From an uncultured bacterium (lineage in GTDB: Bacteria; Bacillota; Limnochordia; DTU080; JAAYLA01): a stretch of 60,107 nt of DNA. The translations under genes and the position numbers were made by a program. Below, in pieces: positions 1 to 7,993 of the stretch. Below the pieces are notes generated by a model that saw only the letters and a list, made by a program, of their open reading frames with translations, ran no database searches and was not told the origin of the DNA. Numbering within the stretch: the stretch's first letter is position 1; each line of letters opens with the position of its first letter. The DNA is taken from positions 1 through 60,107 of the forward strand of contig CALKAQ010000095.1 of the NCBI GenBank assembly GCA_937983075.1, read 5' to 3'.

Positions 1-48
1 CGACCACCGAGATCTACACTCTTTCCCTACACGACGCTCTTCCGATCT
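1..48. other. Illumina P5/TruSeq adapter contamination
   Basis: These 48 bases match the 3' part of the Illumina P5 plus TruSeq read-1 adapter: the flow-cell part ending GAGATCTACAC, then the primer part beginning TCTTTCCCTACACGACG and ending CTCTTCCGATCT. They are not genomic. The reading frame of the adjacent cysteine desulfurase runs straight up to base 49, so real sequence starts there and the contig end was not trimmed. Confidence 0.97.
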
Positions 49-930
49 ATGCGGCCCGGGAGCACTGTTCCATACGATAGGGGAAATTTCAGCCTCCAGA
101 GCGACCCTCATGCGCTCGTTGAGCTGCCGGATGCGTTCGGCGTGATCGTGAAGCATAGCGTGCGCCAGATCGACTGCTTCCCCCATGCCGACAATGCCCG
201 GGACATTCTCGGTGCCCGAACGAAGCCCGCGTTCTTGTCCGCCGCCGTCGAGCAGCGGAGTGATGCTCACCCCTTTGCGGACATAAAGAGCGCCCACGCC
301 TTTCGGACCGTGGATTTTGTGGCCGCTCAATGCAAGCGTGTCCGCACCCCACCGACGCGGGTTTACCGGAATTTTGCCGAGTGCCTGCACGGCGTCCACG
401 TGGACGATCACATCGGGGTTGGCGCGCCGCGCAATACGAACGGCTTCTTCAACCGGCTGAATCACACCGGTTTCGTTGTTGACGGCCATAATGGCAAGGA
501 GCCGCGTTTCGCGGCTGCACATGCGTTCAAGCGCTTCGAGGTCCATCGTACCCTGACGTGTCGCTGGAACGGCTCGAACGCGCAATTTGTCCCCGGCAAG
601 GCGTTTGGCCGCCTCGATGACCGATGGATGCTCCAGCGCGCTGTACAGGATTTCCCCGCCTCGCCTTACAAATTGGCTTCCAATGCCTTTGACGGCCAAG
701 TTGTTTGCTTCGGTACCGCCCGATGTAAAGACGATTTCATCGGCGTCAACGCCGATGGCCTGCGCGATCCGCTCGCGAGCGCGACGAACCGCCGTCTCCG
801 CTTCAATGCCCTTTTGATGCGGCGACGACGGATTCCCGTATTCGTCCTGCAAAGCTCGTTGCATTAGAGCGACGACCTCGGGCAAAACCCGGGTCGTCGC
901 AGCATTGTCGAGGTAGATTGCATCTGCCAT
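49..930 (-). CDS. Cysteine desulfurase (NifS/IscS family), 3' end missing
   Basis: PLP-dependent enzyme that takes sulfur from L-cysteine as an enzyme persulfide for Fe-S clusters or tRNA thiolation. Read from ATG at 930, it gives 294 codons without a stop before meeting adapter at base 48. Visible family motifs: YLDNAATT (residues 6-13), GGTEANN (71-77), the His at 101 in ALEHPS, HVDAVQ (about 177-182) and the PLP-binding Lys205 in SGHKIHGPKG. Full-length members have about 380-400 residues, so some 90-100 are lost, including the loop with the catalytic cysteine. The Shine-Dalgarno is weak. The missing downstream neighbour could be a tRNA thiolase gene, but that cannot be seen. The truncation is an assembly edge, not a pseudogene. 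Confidence 0.93.
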
Positions 931-972
931 CTGTTGTATTTGATTTCACCCTTCGCCCTTCGGCATGAGACA

Positions 973-1011
973 CACTCCGGCTTGCTTGGCCTGCATTCCT
1001 AGAACGGAGTG
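973..1011. other. Inverted repeat between the SLH gene and the desulfurase
   Basis: CACTCCG at 973-979 pairs with CGGAGTG at 1005-1011 around a 25-base loop that is itself partly self-complementary. Read on the minus strand it follows the stop of the SLH-rod gene, but no run of T follows. It could be a weak or Rho-assisted terminator or an mRNA 3' structure. Confidence 0.3.
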
Positions 1012-1020
1012 AGCCGTTTG

Positions 1021-3099
1021 TTAATTGCCGACGAGTCCAAGTATACCGATGACGAGTGCACCGATGCTCAAATACTGCGAGGTGCGCAAACTGCCGATGT
1101 CTTTTTCAGACGCTTCGCGGAACGATTCGAATTCGGCACGCAGACGCTCCAAGCCACGTTCGAGCTCACGTTCCCTGAGCAGCGCCGACTGGAGGTCTTC
1201 GGCCATCCTATTTTGCACCTCGCGGGTCAGCATCATGAGCTCTTCGTCGGAGAAGCCGACTTGACTCTTCAAAATGCGAATGTCTTCTCGGATGTTGGCC
1301 AGCTCGTCCTCAAGCAGCTGAATCAGCAGCTCAAAATTCGACTCGAGAGTCGCCAGACGCTCTTTGAGTTCCGTGTTTTCGGCTTGCAGATCCTCGATGA
1401 GCTGGAGCAACTCAGCATCCGCCGCTGCGAGCGTTTCGGCTTGGACGCCAAGCGCTGCAGCCGTGAGTTCCAGCGATTCGACACGGCTTTCGAGATTTTG
1501 CTGAGCTACACGCTGATCGACCAACTGTTGGGCAAGATCGATCAGCAGTCGTTCGTGTGCGGCAACGGTTTCGGCTTGAAGCGCCAACTCCTCTTGAATT
1601 GCCGCCAAGGCTTCCTGCAAAACCGATTCAGCCACTGAAAGCGCCAACGTCTGCTCTTGATTTAACCGCTCAAAATAGTCTACCAGCTCTTGCAAAGCGC
1701 TTTCAATGTCTTCGAGCTGCGATTGCTTTTGTTCGAGATCACGGTCAATGATGCTCAAGGCTTCGCCCAACGCGTTCAACTCGGCATCGGTGTCGGCTTC
1801 CAGACCCACAATTTGCTCCACCAATTGCCGGATTTGCGCCTGCAACGCTTCGTGCGCCGCCTGCCGCTCCGCCAGCTCATTTTGCAGTGCGACGACCGAA
1901 GCATCCAGGTTTGCCTGCAGCTGAGCGATATCATCGCTTTGATTGCCCAACGATCCCCGCAGTTCCTCCAGAGCTGTCGCGAAAGCAGACTGCTTTTGCT
2001 CTTGAGCGTTCACGGCGGTCTCGAGCTCAGCGAGAGCTGCGCTCAGATCGCGAATCACGCTGTCAATCTGAGCGATTTCGCGTGTAATCTGTTCTTCGAT
2101 CTGGCCTTGGATCACTTCAATCGCTGCGGCCTGAATTTGGAGATTGCTTTCAAGTCGATCAAGTTTTTGCGCCAACTCCTCGATGCTCGCCGCGAGCACT
2201 TGCGTACGTGTGAGCACTTCTTCGCCAAAACGTTCAATTTCTTCGGAAGTAGCTCCCAGCTCCATGCCGTGCTGCAGCAAGGCGGCCTCCAGCCGGCTCT
2301 CCAAATCTTCAAAGCTCTTCAACAAAGTGGCTTTCTCGCTGTCGAGGCGTGCCGAGAGGCCGTCCACTTCGTCGGCGAGCTCGTCGATCATGCTCTGCGC
2401 ATCAAACCGCAGGTCTCTCAGCAAGTCGGCAATTTCAGCCCGCAGAGCCGCTTGTTCTTCTTCGGCCTGTCGTATGTGCGTATCGAGCAGCACGGACAGC
2501 TGATCGATTTCTCCTTGCAGCGCCCCCATATCGTCCTGCAGGCTTCCGGCCAGGATGTCGATGGCCAACTGCAGTTTGGCTACTTCCTCGGCGAGTGCGG
2601 CCCGTTGTTCATCGCCGAGCAATGCAAGTGCGTCTTCCAATTCCTGTGCGCGGCGATACAGCGTTCCCATGCCGAGGATGACTTCGTCGAGCTTGCTGAA
2701 GAAGTCGTCTGCCGTTCGCTCGACCACTTCAACACGGCCTTGCACCAGCTGCACTTCCGCGTAGTAAGTCACCAGGTCTTCTCGCAGTTCCTCAATCAGC
2801 CGCTGCAGCGTGCGAACGTCCTGCGGATCCGAAATGCCCGCGCCGCCTGACTCAATGGCTTCGAGAATTTGCGCGGTCAAAGCGGCCAGCGTATACCGGT
2901 CGACGGGTTCATCCCCACGAAAAGCCTGCTGTTCATCAAGCGGAAGGTAGCCACGCTCGACCAAGTCACGGACCGCTTGATACGCCCAGTGGTCGGGCGG
3001 AACGTCGCTCGGCTCTGCAGCTCCGACAATGGTTGTGAGCGATGCCACCAGCATCAGAACCAAGACCGAGAAAAGAGGGATGCGTTTGATTCGATTCAT
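1021..3099 (-). CDS. Secreted SLH-domain coiled-coil rod protein with C-terminal anchor (Omp-alpha-like architecture)
   Basis: 692 residues from ATG at 3099, chosen because a GGTGGAG ribosome-binding site lies 6 nt upstream and a typical signal peptide follows (residues 1-27, ending near TTIVGA). One S-layer homology domain (about 31-80) should bind secondary wall polymer or peptidoglycan. Residues about 95-665 are almost uninterrupted heptad-like sequence rich in Glu, Leu, Gln and Ala, predicting a very long rod. The last 19 residues are hydrophobic (YLSIGALVIGILGLVGN), a possible membrane anchor. There is no porin-like barrel, unlike OmpM-type SLH proteins. The same order of parts occurs in Thermotoga Omp-alpha, which spaces the outer membrane from the wall. 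It is the last gene of the exbB-exbD-tonB-like cluster. Function is inferred from architecture only. Confidence 0.8.
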   Translation of the reverse strand: MNRIKRIPLFSVLVLMLVASLTTIVGAAEPSDVPPDHWAYQAVRDLVERGYLPLDEQQAFRGDEPVDRYTLAALTAQILEAIESGGAGISDPQDVRTLQRLIEELREDLVTYYAEVQLVQGRVEVVERTADDFFSKLDEVILGMGTLYRRAQELEDALALLGDEQRAALAEEVAKLQLAIDILAGSLQDDMGALQGEIDQLSVLLDTHIRQAEEEQAALRAEIADLLRDLRFDAQSMIDELADEVDGLSARLDSEKATLLKSFEDLESRLEAALLQHGMELGATSEEIERFGEEVLTRTQVLAASIEELAQKLDRLESNLQIQAAAIEVIQGQIEEQITREIAQIDSVIRDLSAALAELETAVNAQEQKQSAFATALEELRGSLGNQSDDIAQLQANLDASVVALQNELAERQAAHEALQAQIRQLVEQIVGLEADTDAELNALGEALSIIDRDLEQKQSQLEDIESALQELVDYFERLNQEQTLALSVAESVLQEALAAIQEELALQAETVAAHERLLIDLAQQLVDQRVAQQNLESRVESLELTAAALGVQAETLAAADAELLQLIEDLQAENTELKERLATLESNFELLIQLLEDELANIREDIRILKSQVGFSDEELMMLTREVQNRMAEDLQSALLRERELERGLERLRAEFESFREASEKDIGSLRTSQYLSIGALVIGILGLVGN

Positions 3100-3133
3100 G
3101 CTGCTCCACCGCTTCCTTTCCTTGTGGCTCGAC

Positions 3134-5269
3134 TCATGGAGCGATATGAACGGTGACGCCACGTTTTTCAATTTGCGAATTCACGTTGCTCTCTGCTGTA
3201 TCTTCAGGACCAAAGATCTCCAGTACCAGCTCTGTTTCCCCGGGCTTTTCCGCAACAAAGCGGACGGAACCGACTTTTCCGGTGGCAATGGGAATGCGCC
3301 CGAGACTGGTTCGATCGGCGTAAATACGTATTCTGGCTTTCCCGTCTTCACCGGGCTGGATGTGCTCTACCACCCAATCGACCAAAGCCGCCGAGTGGTC
3401 AAGACCCGACTCCGATCGTTCCTCCGCCGTTGTGGTGAACAGATCGCCGCGATACACACCGTACAATCCAGGGATGCCTTCGAGCAGTGTGAGGTGTTCC
3501 GGATCATACGCGATTTGGATCGTCAGCGCTTCCAAATCTCGGATGTTGGCTGCCACGATGTCAACCTGGAACACCTCGTCCAGGGGCACCGGCAGGTCTT
3601 CCTTTCCTTTGCCGGGCAGCTCGAGAACGCCGCGTCCACCGAAACGCGTCTCGATAAATTCCGTGACGGTTACCGGAGGAATGTTCGAACCGTGGTCGAC
3701 GGCGCTTACTTGGAATACGACGTTTCCGGTTCGTCCGAGCATGGCTACTTGCCAGCTGACGGTCCAACTTTCACCGGGAGCCAACTCACCGATGAGGCGC
3801 TGCGGCCGGTCGACGGGAGCGATGCCGATTCCAAGGGGCGCATTGAACACAAGCTCGACTTCTTTCGCGGGCGTGTCGCCGACATTCGTCACGGTCGCTT
3901 CAATGGTGTAGCGAGGCGGTGACCATTGGCTGTACACGCCTTCAATAATGCCTTCCGGCTTGGCCACGCTGAGACGAAGCTCGGGCGGACCGAGTATGCG
4001 GATGTTTCGGGTCGCGCGCACCGGGTCCGGCAGGTTCTCAGCCCGGGCTTCCACGGTGAACTGGAAGTCACCGGCGACATCGGCGCCTATCTGCACATCC
4101 CACGCTACTTGAAGAACGCTGTTCAACGGCATGTGGCCCAGATTTCGGGTGACACATTCCTGCCCGTTGACCGACAAGCCGGCTGGCACGCACAGCTCGA
4201 TCATGACGTCACGCGCTTCGCCCGCACCGGTGTTCTGCACGTAGACAACGACCGGGAAGCTCTTGACGTCAGGCGATTCGATCCGCGCCGGCGCCGTAAT
4301 GCCCAGCGACAAATCGCCGCGCACGATGGAGACGCCACCCAAACCGTAGTCGGTGATATACTCCCGAATTTCACCGGGCATGAGCGGCTGCGGATCCCAC
4401 ATCAAGGCGATGGCGCTGTCCAACACCCACGGTGCACCCAGTCGGCTGAAATCGCGTCCGGGCTGAAAATCAAATTCCCATACGCCTTCAGCCACCGCAC
4501 CCCAGTTTGTGAAATAAACACGGTCCGGTACGGTGAGTCCTTCACCGCGCAAGGTGCCTTGTCCGATGACGCGCGGGTTCGTCAGCGAGTCGAACGCTTG
4601 CCAAAAATCGGGCAGTGCCGCTTGCGTGTAGACGGTATCGGTTTCAATCGCCCGATCCCCAACACGGAAGGGTGCGCCGTCATTTTCGCCCAACTCCGTA
4701 TCGAGCATGATGCGGGCACCGACCGTATGCGGGCTGTCATCGATGTTTTCAACTTCGTAGTGAATTCTGGCCGTGTCAAACAACCCTGTGGTTGAACTGC
4801 GCACAAAATAAAGCCGTTGGGTGACTTGAATCGGACCGAGCTGCCAAATCGCTAAGATTTCTTCGCGGCCATTGCGCTCGATCACGACAGGGTATTGAAT
4901 GACACTTCCTTCCAGGCCATTCGCACCGGCAATCCATTGGGTCGGCCCGCCGAAAACGTAATCGACGTTGTCGATGCGGAATGTCGTGTACGACCCTCTC
5001 GGCGGCACCCCGGCCTGCTGGAACAATAAGTGTTGATCCTCGTCCCCGGTTCTGCCGGGGTCCCCTCCCGTTGTGCGTAAAGCGAAGCGACCAGCATGTT
5101 CCCCGGTTTCAGTGACAATGATCGCAATGTAAGGATTTTCAAGCCGCACTTCATTTGCTGCGTTGACCACTGCCGACAACGAAAGCGTTGCAAGAACGAT
5201 GGTGCAAAGCACCGCCAACCATGCCGTGCGTATGGCCATTCGAGTGGTCGGAACCCTAAACGTTAGCAT
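3134..5269 (-). CDS. Secreted multidomain protein with Ig-like/CARDB-type repeats and a cohesin-like domain
   Basis: 711 residues from ATG at 5269, which has AAGGAG 8 nt upstream; an upstream in-frame start at 5287 would overlap that site. Signal peptide residues about 11-37 (ends VVNA). An unassigned beta-rich region of about 290 residues follows. Two Ig-like segments of the CARDB/DUF11 kind come next, with phrases such as YVQNTGAGEARDV and ATVTNVGDTPAKEV. A C-terminal segment resembles cohesin-type domains (FQVDIVAANI, then IQIAYDPEHLTLLEG). No enzyme motif, cell-wall sorting signal or C-terminal membrane helix is visible, so it may be held by partner proteins. It lies between the TonB-like gene and the SLH-rod gene, 34 bases before the latter, suggesting co-expression and a shared envelope role. 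Specific function unknown. Confidence 0.78.
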   Translation of the reverse strand: MLTFRVPTTRMAIRTAWLAVLCTIVLATLSLSAVVNAANEVRLENPYIAIIVTETGEHAGRFALRTTGGDPGRTGDEDQHLLFQQAGVPPRGSYTTFRIDNVDYVFGGPTQWIAGANGLEGSVIQYPVVIERNGREEILAIWQLGPIQVTQRLYFVRSSTTGLFDTARIHYEVENIDDSPHTVGARIMLDTELGENDGAPFRVGDRAIETDTVYTQAALPDFWQAFDSLTNPRVIGQGTLRGEGLTVPDRVYFTNWGAVAEGVWEFDFQPGRDFSRLGAPWVLDSAIALMWDPQPLMPGEIREYITDYGLGGVSIVRGDLSLGITAPARIESPDVKSFPVVVYVQNTGAGEARDVMIELCVPAGLSVNGQECVTRNLGHMPLNSVLQVAWDVQIGADVAGDFQFTVEARAENLPDPVRATRNIRILGPPELRLSVAKPEGIIEGVYSQWSPPRYTIEATVTNVGDTPAKEVELVFNAPLGIGIAPVDRPQRLIGELAPGESWTVSWQVAMLGRTGNVVFQVSAVDHGSNIPPVTVTEFIETRFGGRGVLELPGKGKEDLPVPLDEVFQVDIVAANIRDLEALTIQIAYDPEHLTLLEGIPGLYGVYRGDLFTTTAEERSESGLDHSAALVDWVVEHIQPGEDGKARIRIYADRTSLGRIPIATGKVGSVRFVAEKPGETELVLEIFGPEDTAESNVNSQIEKRGVTVHIAP

Positions 5270-5365
5270 GCAGCACACTCCTTGCATCGTGAGAGGGGAC
5301 GAATCACCTCAAAGAAGTTGTCTTACAGGCGGCCGAAACGCATTTTGTCCTTCTTCGTCCATGGA

Positions 5366-6508
5366 TTAAGGAACAAAGCAGACGACGCGTTCGTTCGCGT
5401 TCGCAAACGAGAATGACGTACCTCCGATCATGGAGAATGAGACCAGCACCCTCGCTTGGCAAACCTGCCCGGCCGGAGCCGGCTGCGTGACGCTCACGTT
5501 GTAGCGAACGTAGAGCGGCGCTTCAGCGTTGACTGCTTCGTCTGCCGATGCGGTTTCCGGAATGAGTACAGCATCGATGATCGAGCCCGTTTCGTCGTAC
5601 GTAATGAGCACTTCAACCGTCTCGACGTCCAGCGAAATCATCCGCTTGGGCGGATCGATTGTGCCGGGTTTCGGAAACTGTAAACTCGAGCCATAAGTTG
5701 GAGGCGGCACGGGCCGCTGCGGGTTGCTGCCCAGAGACGGCGCAGATTGAGTTGACGGAGGTTCCGGTTCCGGCGGCACCTCGACGTCTGTTCGCTCCGG
5801 CGCAGGGGCAGGGGCAACGACCTGAGGACTCGGTCGCTCAACGATTGGCTGCTGAACCGACGCTGACCGAACTTCAGGCTGCGCCACGGGATCCGGACGG
5901 GCGATGGGCTGCTGTTGAGCCGGCACTTCGGTCCGGTCAGGCGCTTCGTTTAAGGGCAACGGGAGACTGCGACGTTCGAGTGGTTGAATATCGATTTGCT
6001 GCGGTGTGGGAGGCGCCTGCACGGTCACCGGAGGTCCGGGGCTTTCCACAGGTTCGGGACGTTCAGGAAGCGGCATAATGACACGTTCCGGCACATTGTT
6101 TTCAATCGGCGGCTGATCCAGCCGCTCCGGCACACGGACTTCCGGGCGGATTTCCTCTACGCGTTCAATCGGCGGCGGCGCAGTCTGCGGCCTTACGTTC
6201 GGTGCAATCACCGGCGCTTGTTCGGTCGGCGGCTGCACGCGCTGCGGCAGCGGCTGCGGAACCGGGGTTTCAACTCGAACCGTCGGCTGCGGCCCCGCCG
6301 ACAGACGCAAGGCAGGGGCGTTGAGCTGCTCGTTGACTGTGCGAATGCTCACTTGCATGACGCCGTCACGAAACGGGCTGGGAGTGCTGATTGCGCTTGC
6401 CGGACGTTCAGGATACAAAAAGATGATGAGCAGGTGTAAAATGACAGAGGCAATCACCCAAGGGACAAGATCGACTTCTCTGTCGTTGCGATTCCTGTTG
6501 CTGGACAA
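5366..6508 (-). CDS. TonB-like proline-rich energy transducer
   Basis: Inner-membrane protein expected to couple ExbB-ExbD proton flow to an outer component. The start chosen is TTG at 6508, with GAGGGAG about 10 nt upstream, giving 380 residues and the usual short cytoplasmic N-terminus. The frame stays open to TTG at 6598, where no Shine-Dalgarno is seen. One membrane segment lies at about residues 13-32 (VPWVIASVILHLLIIFLYP). A long stretch of about 200 residues rich in Pro, Arg, Glu and Gln follows, suited to spanning a periplasm. The C-terminal 100 residues look like a divergent TonB-C domain (VEVLITYDETGSIIDAVLIPE). Directly upstream are exbD and exbB. No TonB-dependent receptor is in the window, so the partner is unknown. 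The family call rests on context and architecture more than on motifs. Confidence 0.72.
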   Translation of the reverse strand: MSSNRNRNDREVDLVPWVIASVILHLLIIFLYPERPASAISTPSPFRDGVMQVSIRTVNEQLNAPALRLSAGPQPTVRVETPVPQPLPQRVQPPTEQAPVIAPNVRPQTAPPPIERVEEIRPEVRVPERLDQPPIENNVPERVIMPLPERPEPVESPGPPVTVQAPPTPQQIDIQPLERRSLPLPLNEAPDRTEVPAQQQPIARPDPVAQPEVRSASVQQPIVERPSPQVVAPAPAPERTDVEVPPEPEPPSTQSAPSLGSNPQRPVPPPTYGSSLQFPKPGTIDPPKRMISLDVETVEVLITYDETGSIIDAVLIPETASADEAVNAEAPLYVRYNVSVTQPAPAGQVCQARVLVSFSMIGGTSFSFANANERVVCFVP

Positions 6509-6610
6509 CTCACCATCTCTCCCTCGAAAAAGCTCAGAAAACCCCCAACAGCGCAACCAGTTTGTGTGTCCAACTTTTTTCCGACGCGTCACTGTCAAAG
6601 GGCGAATGGA

Positions 6611-7036
6611 TCAAATTAAGCGCTCTTCTTGTGGTTGCACCACTAGAAAGATCACTTCTTGTGCGCCGCCTTCTTTCGCAGCCTCATGTGCGGTCACCAT
6701 CCATCGCCAAGCAGCTTCCTGATCGCCGCGAACAAAAACGACTACGTTTTCTCGCTCAGACACCATGGAAGCAACTGCGCTTCGCAATCCCAGCGGCGAT
6801 ACTTCTTCGTTGCCGATGAAAAAAGATCCGTCCCGCGTCACCGTGACCACGAGTTCTTGGACTGTGACACTTTCTCCGGACGATGATTGAGGTAAATTAA
6901 CGGGAATGCCTTCTTCCACCGTTCGGAACGTTGTGAACATGACAAAAAAGAGAACCAAAAAGAACATGACGTCGATCATGGGGACGATATCGACGCGTGG
7001 TTTGCGGCGCCGGGAATCGCGAGTGATGATCGCCAT
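6611..7036 (-). CDS. exbD: ExbD/TolR-family biopolymer transport protein
   Basis: 141 residues, the usual ExbD size. A short basic cytoplasmic start (ITRDSRRRKPR) leads into one membrane helix, VDIVPMIDVMFFLVLFFVMF, with Asp22 in the place of the proton-carrying aspartate of ExbD/TolR. The C-terminal periplasmic domain follows (LVVTVTRDGSFFIGNEEV and so on). Starts at ATG 7036, five bases after the exbB stop, so translation is probably coupled. The next gene is the TonB-like protein 102 bases on (12 bases if that gene starts at its upstream TTG). With ExbB it should form a proton-driven stator. The TolR and ExbD names cannot be separated by sequence alone, but the TonB-like neighbour favours ExbD. 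Confidence 0.9.
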   Translation of the reverse strand: MAIITRDSRRRKPRVDIVPMIDVMFFLVLFFVMFTTFRTVEEGIPVNLPQSSSGESVTVQELVVTVTRDGSFFIGNEEVSPLGLRSAVASMVSERENVVVFVRGDQEAAWRWMVTAHEAAKEGGAQEVIFLVVQPQEERLI

Positions 7037-7041
7037 TGGCC

Positions 7042-7656
7042 TTAGGCCCCTTCCTCAGCCGCAAGCAGATCGAGCAATTCCTCAGCCCGCCGGTTCATAT
7101 CGAGCACCCGGCGATCGATGATGCTGGAAATCCAGTTGTAAGCCGCCATCGTAGGAATTGCAATGATCAATCCGGTAGCGGTGGTAATCAATGCTTCGGC
7201 GATCCCGGAACTCAAATCTTGTGGGCTGCCCAGCGCCTCCATCGTTCCCAGAACTTGGAACGTCGATATGATACCCGTCACCGTTCCGAGAAGCCCGAGC
7301 AAAGGTGCAACTGTTACAATGGTGTCGAGAACGGACAGGCGACGTTCCATCTTATAAACTTCATCTTGACCAACTTGTGCCAAACGCGATCGAAGGTCTT
7401 CACGGTCACGATCCGAAAACGCCAACCCTGCAGCCAGAATCCGGGCGACAGGCCCCTTTTGGCGCTTTAACTGGTGGATTGCTTCCAGCGGTTTGCCTTC
7501 CTCGAGGGCGAGCCTCACCTCGTTGATGAGTTCTTCTGAATTCGAACGGGTTTTGGAAAGGTACCACACGCGTTCCAAGGTGACTGCAACGGCTAAGATC
7601 GAACTAAAAATAAGGGGGATCATCACTGGCCCGCCCTTAATCAGCACATCCAACAT
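7042..7656 (-). CDS. exbB: ExbB/TolQ-family proton channel protein
   Basis: 204 residues from ATG at 7656 (MLDVLIKGGPVMIPL). The frame is open to 7809, but the extra N-terminus is polar and unlike the family. GGAGGT lies 12 nt upstream of the chosen ATG, which is long. Three membrane segments: about 8-30, 111-135 (TIVTVAPLLGLLGTVTGIIS, the conserved MotA/TolQ/ExbB core) and 152-180 (ALITTATGLIIAIPT). It forms the pentameric stator with ExbD. First gene of the envelope cluster 7656-1021; a Rho-independent terminator at 7915-7954 separates it from the acetyltransferase upstream, so it should have its own promoter. MotA is a distant paralogue, but the flagellar motA is a separate gene here. Confidence 0.9.
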   Translation of the reverse strand: MLDVLIKGGPVMIPLIFSSILAVAVTLERVWYLSKTRSNSEELINEVRLALEEGKPLEAIHQLKRQKGPVARILAAGLAFSDRDREDLRSRLAQVGQDEVYKMERRLSVLDTIVTVAPLLGLLGTVTGIISTFQVLGTMEALGSPQDLSSGIAEALITTATGLIIAIPTMAAYNWISSIIDRRVLDMNRRAEELLDLLAAEEGA

Positions 7657-7993
7657 TACCTCACATCGACCTCCGTCGGCGGGATTTACCTGCGCTGGAT
7701 TCACACCACTTATTTCGCCAGAAGGTTGGGTGTTCCTCTTAAGGTTTCGTCGCTTTTTGTCCGAAAGAGCCCAAAAGAATGGGGTCGAAATGATCTGCTG
7801 AAGTGTCACGTTTAAATCGTTGAAGGGAATTTTCTTTGCACAAAAGGCGGTTTTCCGAAATGTCAGGCTGACCGACAGCCGTGGATTTGACTATATTTCC
7901 CTGCCGCGCCGGGCAAAAAGAGCGGGCTGCTCCATGTCGCTTTTGGAACAGCCCGACGCAAGAATGCGGCACAGCAATCGATCCGACGCAAGC
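7657..7993. other. Intergenic region upstream of exbB
   Basis: A 337-base gap. It holds the acetyltransferase terminator (7915-7954) and the 5' leader of exbB. The small palindrome GGCTG-ACCGA-CAGCC lies near 7866-7880. I found no convincing sigma-A promoter, though the exbB promoter should be between 7915 and 7657. No coding sequence is supported here. Confidence 0.6.
7915..7954 (-). terminator. Rho-independent terminator of the acetyltransferase gene
   Basis: On the minus strand GGGCTGTTCC (7954-7945) and GGAGCAGCCC (7933-7924) form a 10-bp stem with one mismatch and an 11-base loop. GCTCTTTTT follows. It is 40 bases after the stop of the acetyltransferase gene and isolates it from exbB. 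Confidence 0.82.

Noticed and set aside
49..867. 272-codon open frame on the plus strand at the left end
   Set aside because: It is antisense to a convincing cysteine desulfurase, whose motifs are on the minus strand, and its product resembles nothing.
1690..2850. 386-codon plus-strand frame
   Set aside because: Antisense shadow of the coiled-coil SLH gene; the regular heptad codon pattern keeps the opposite strand open.
5269..5365. 17-codon ORF (MDEEGQNAFRPPV...) in the gap before the 711-residue secreted protein
   Set aside because: No ribosome-binding site, too short, and no sign of coupling; more likely untranslated leader.
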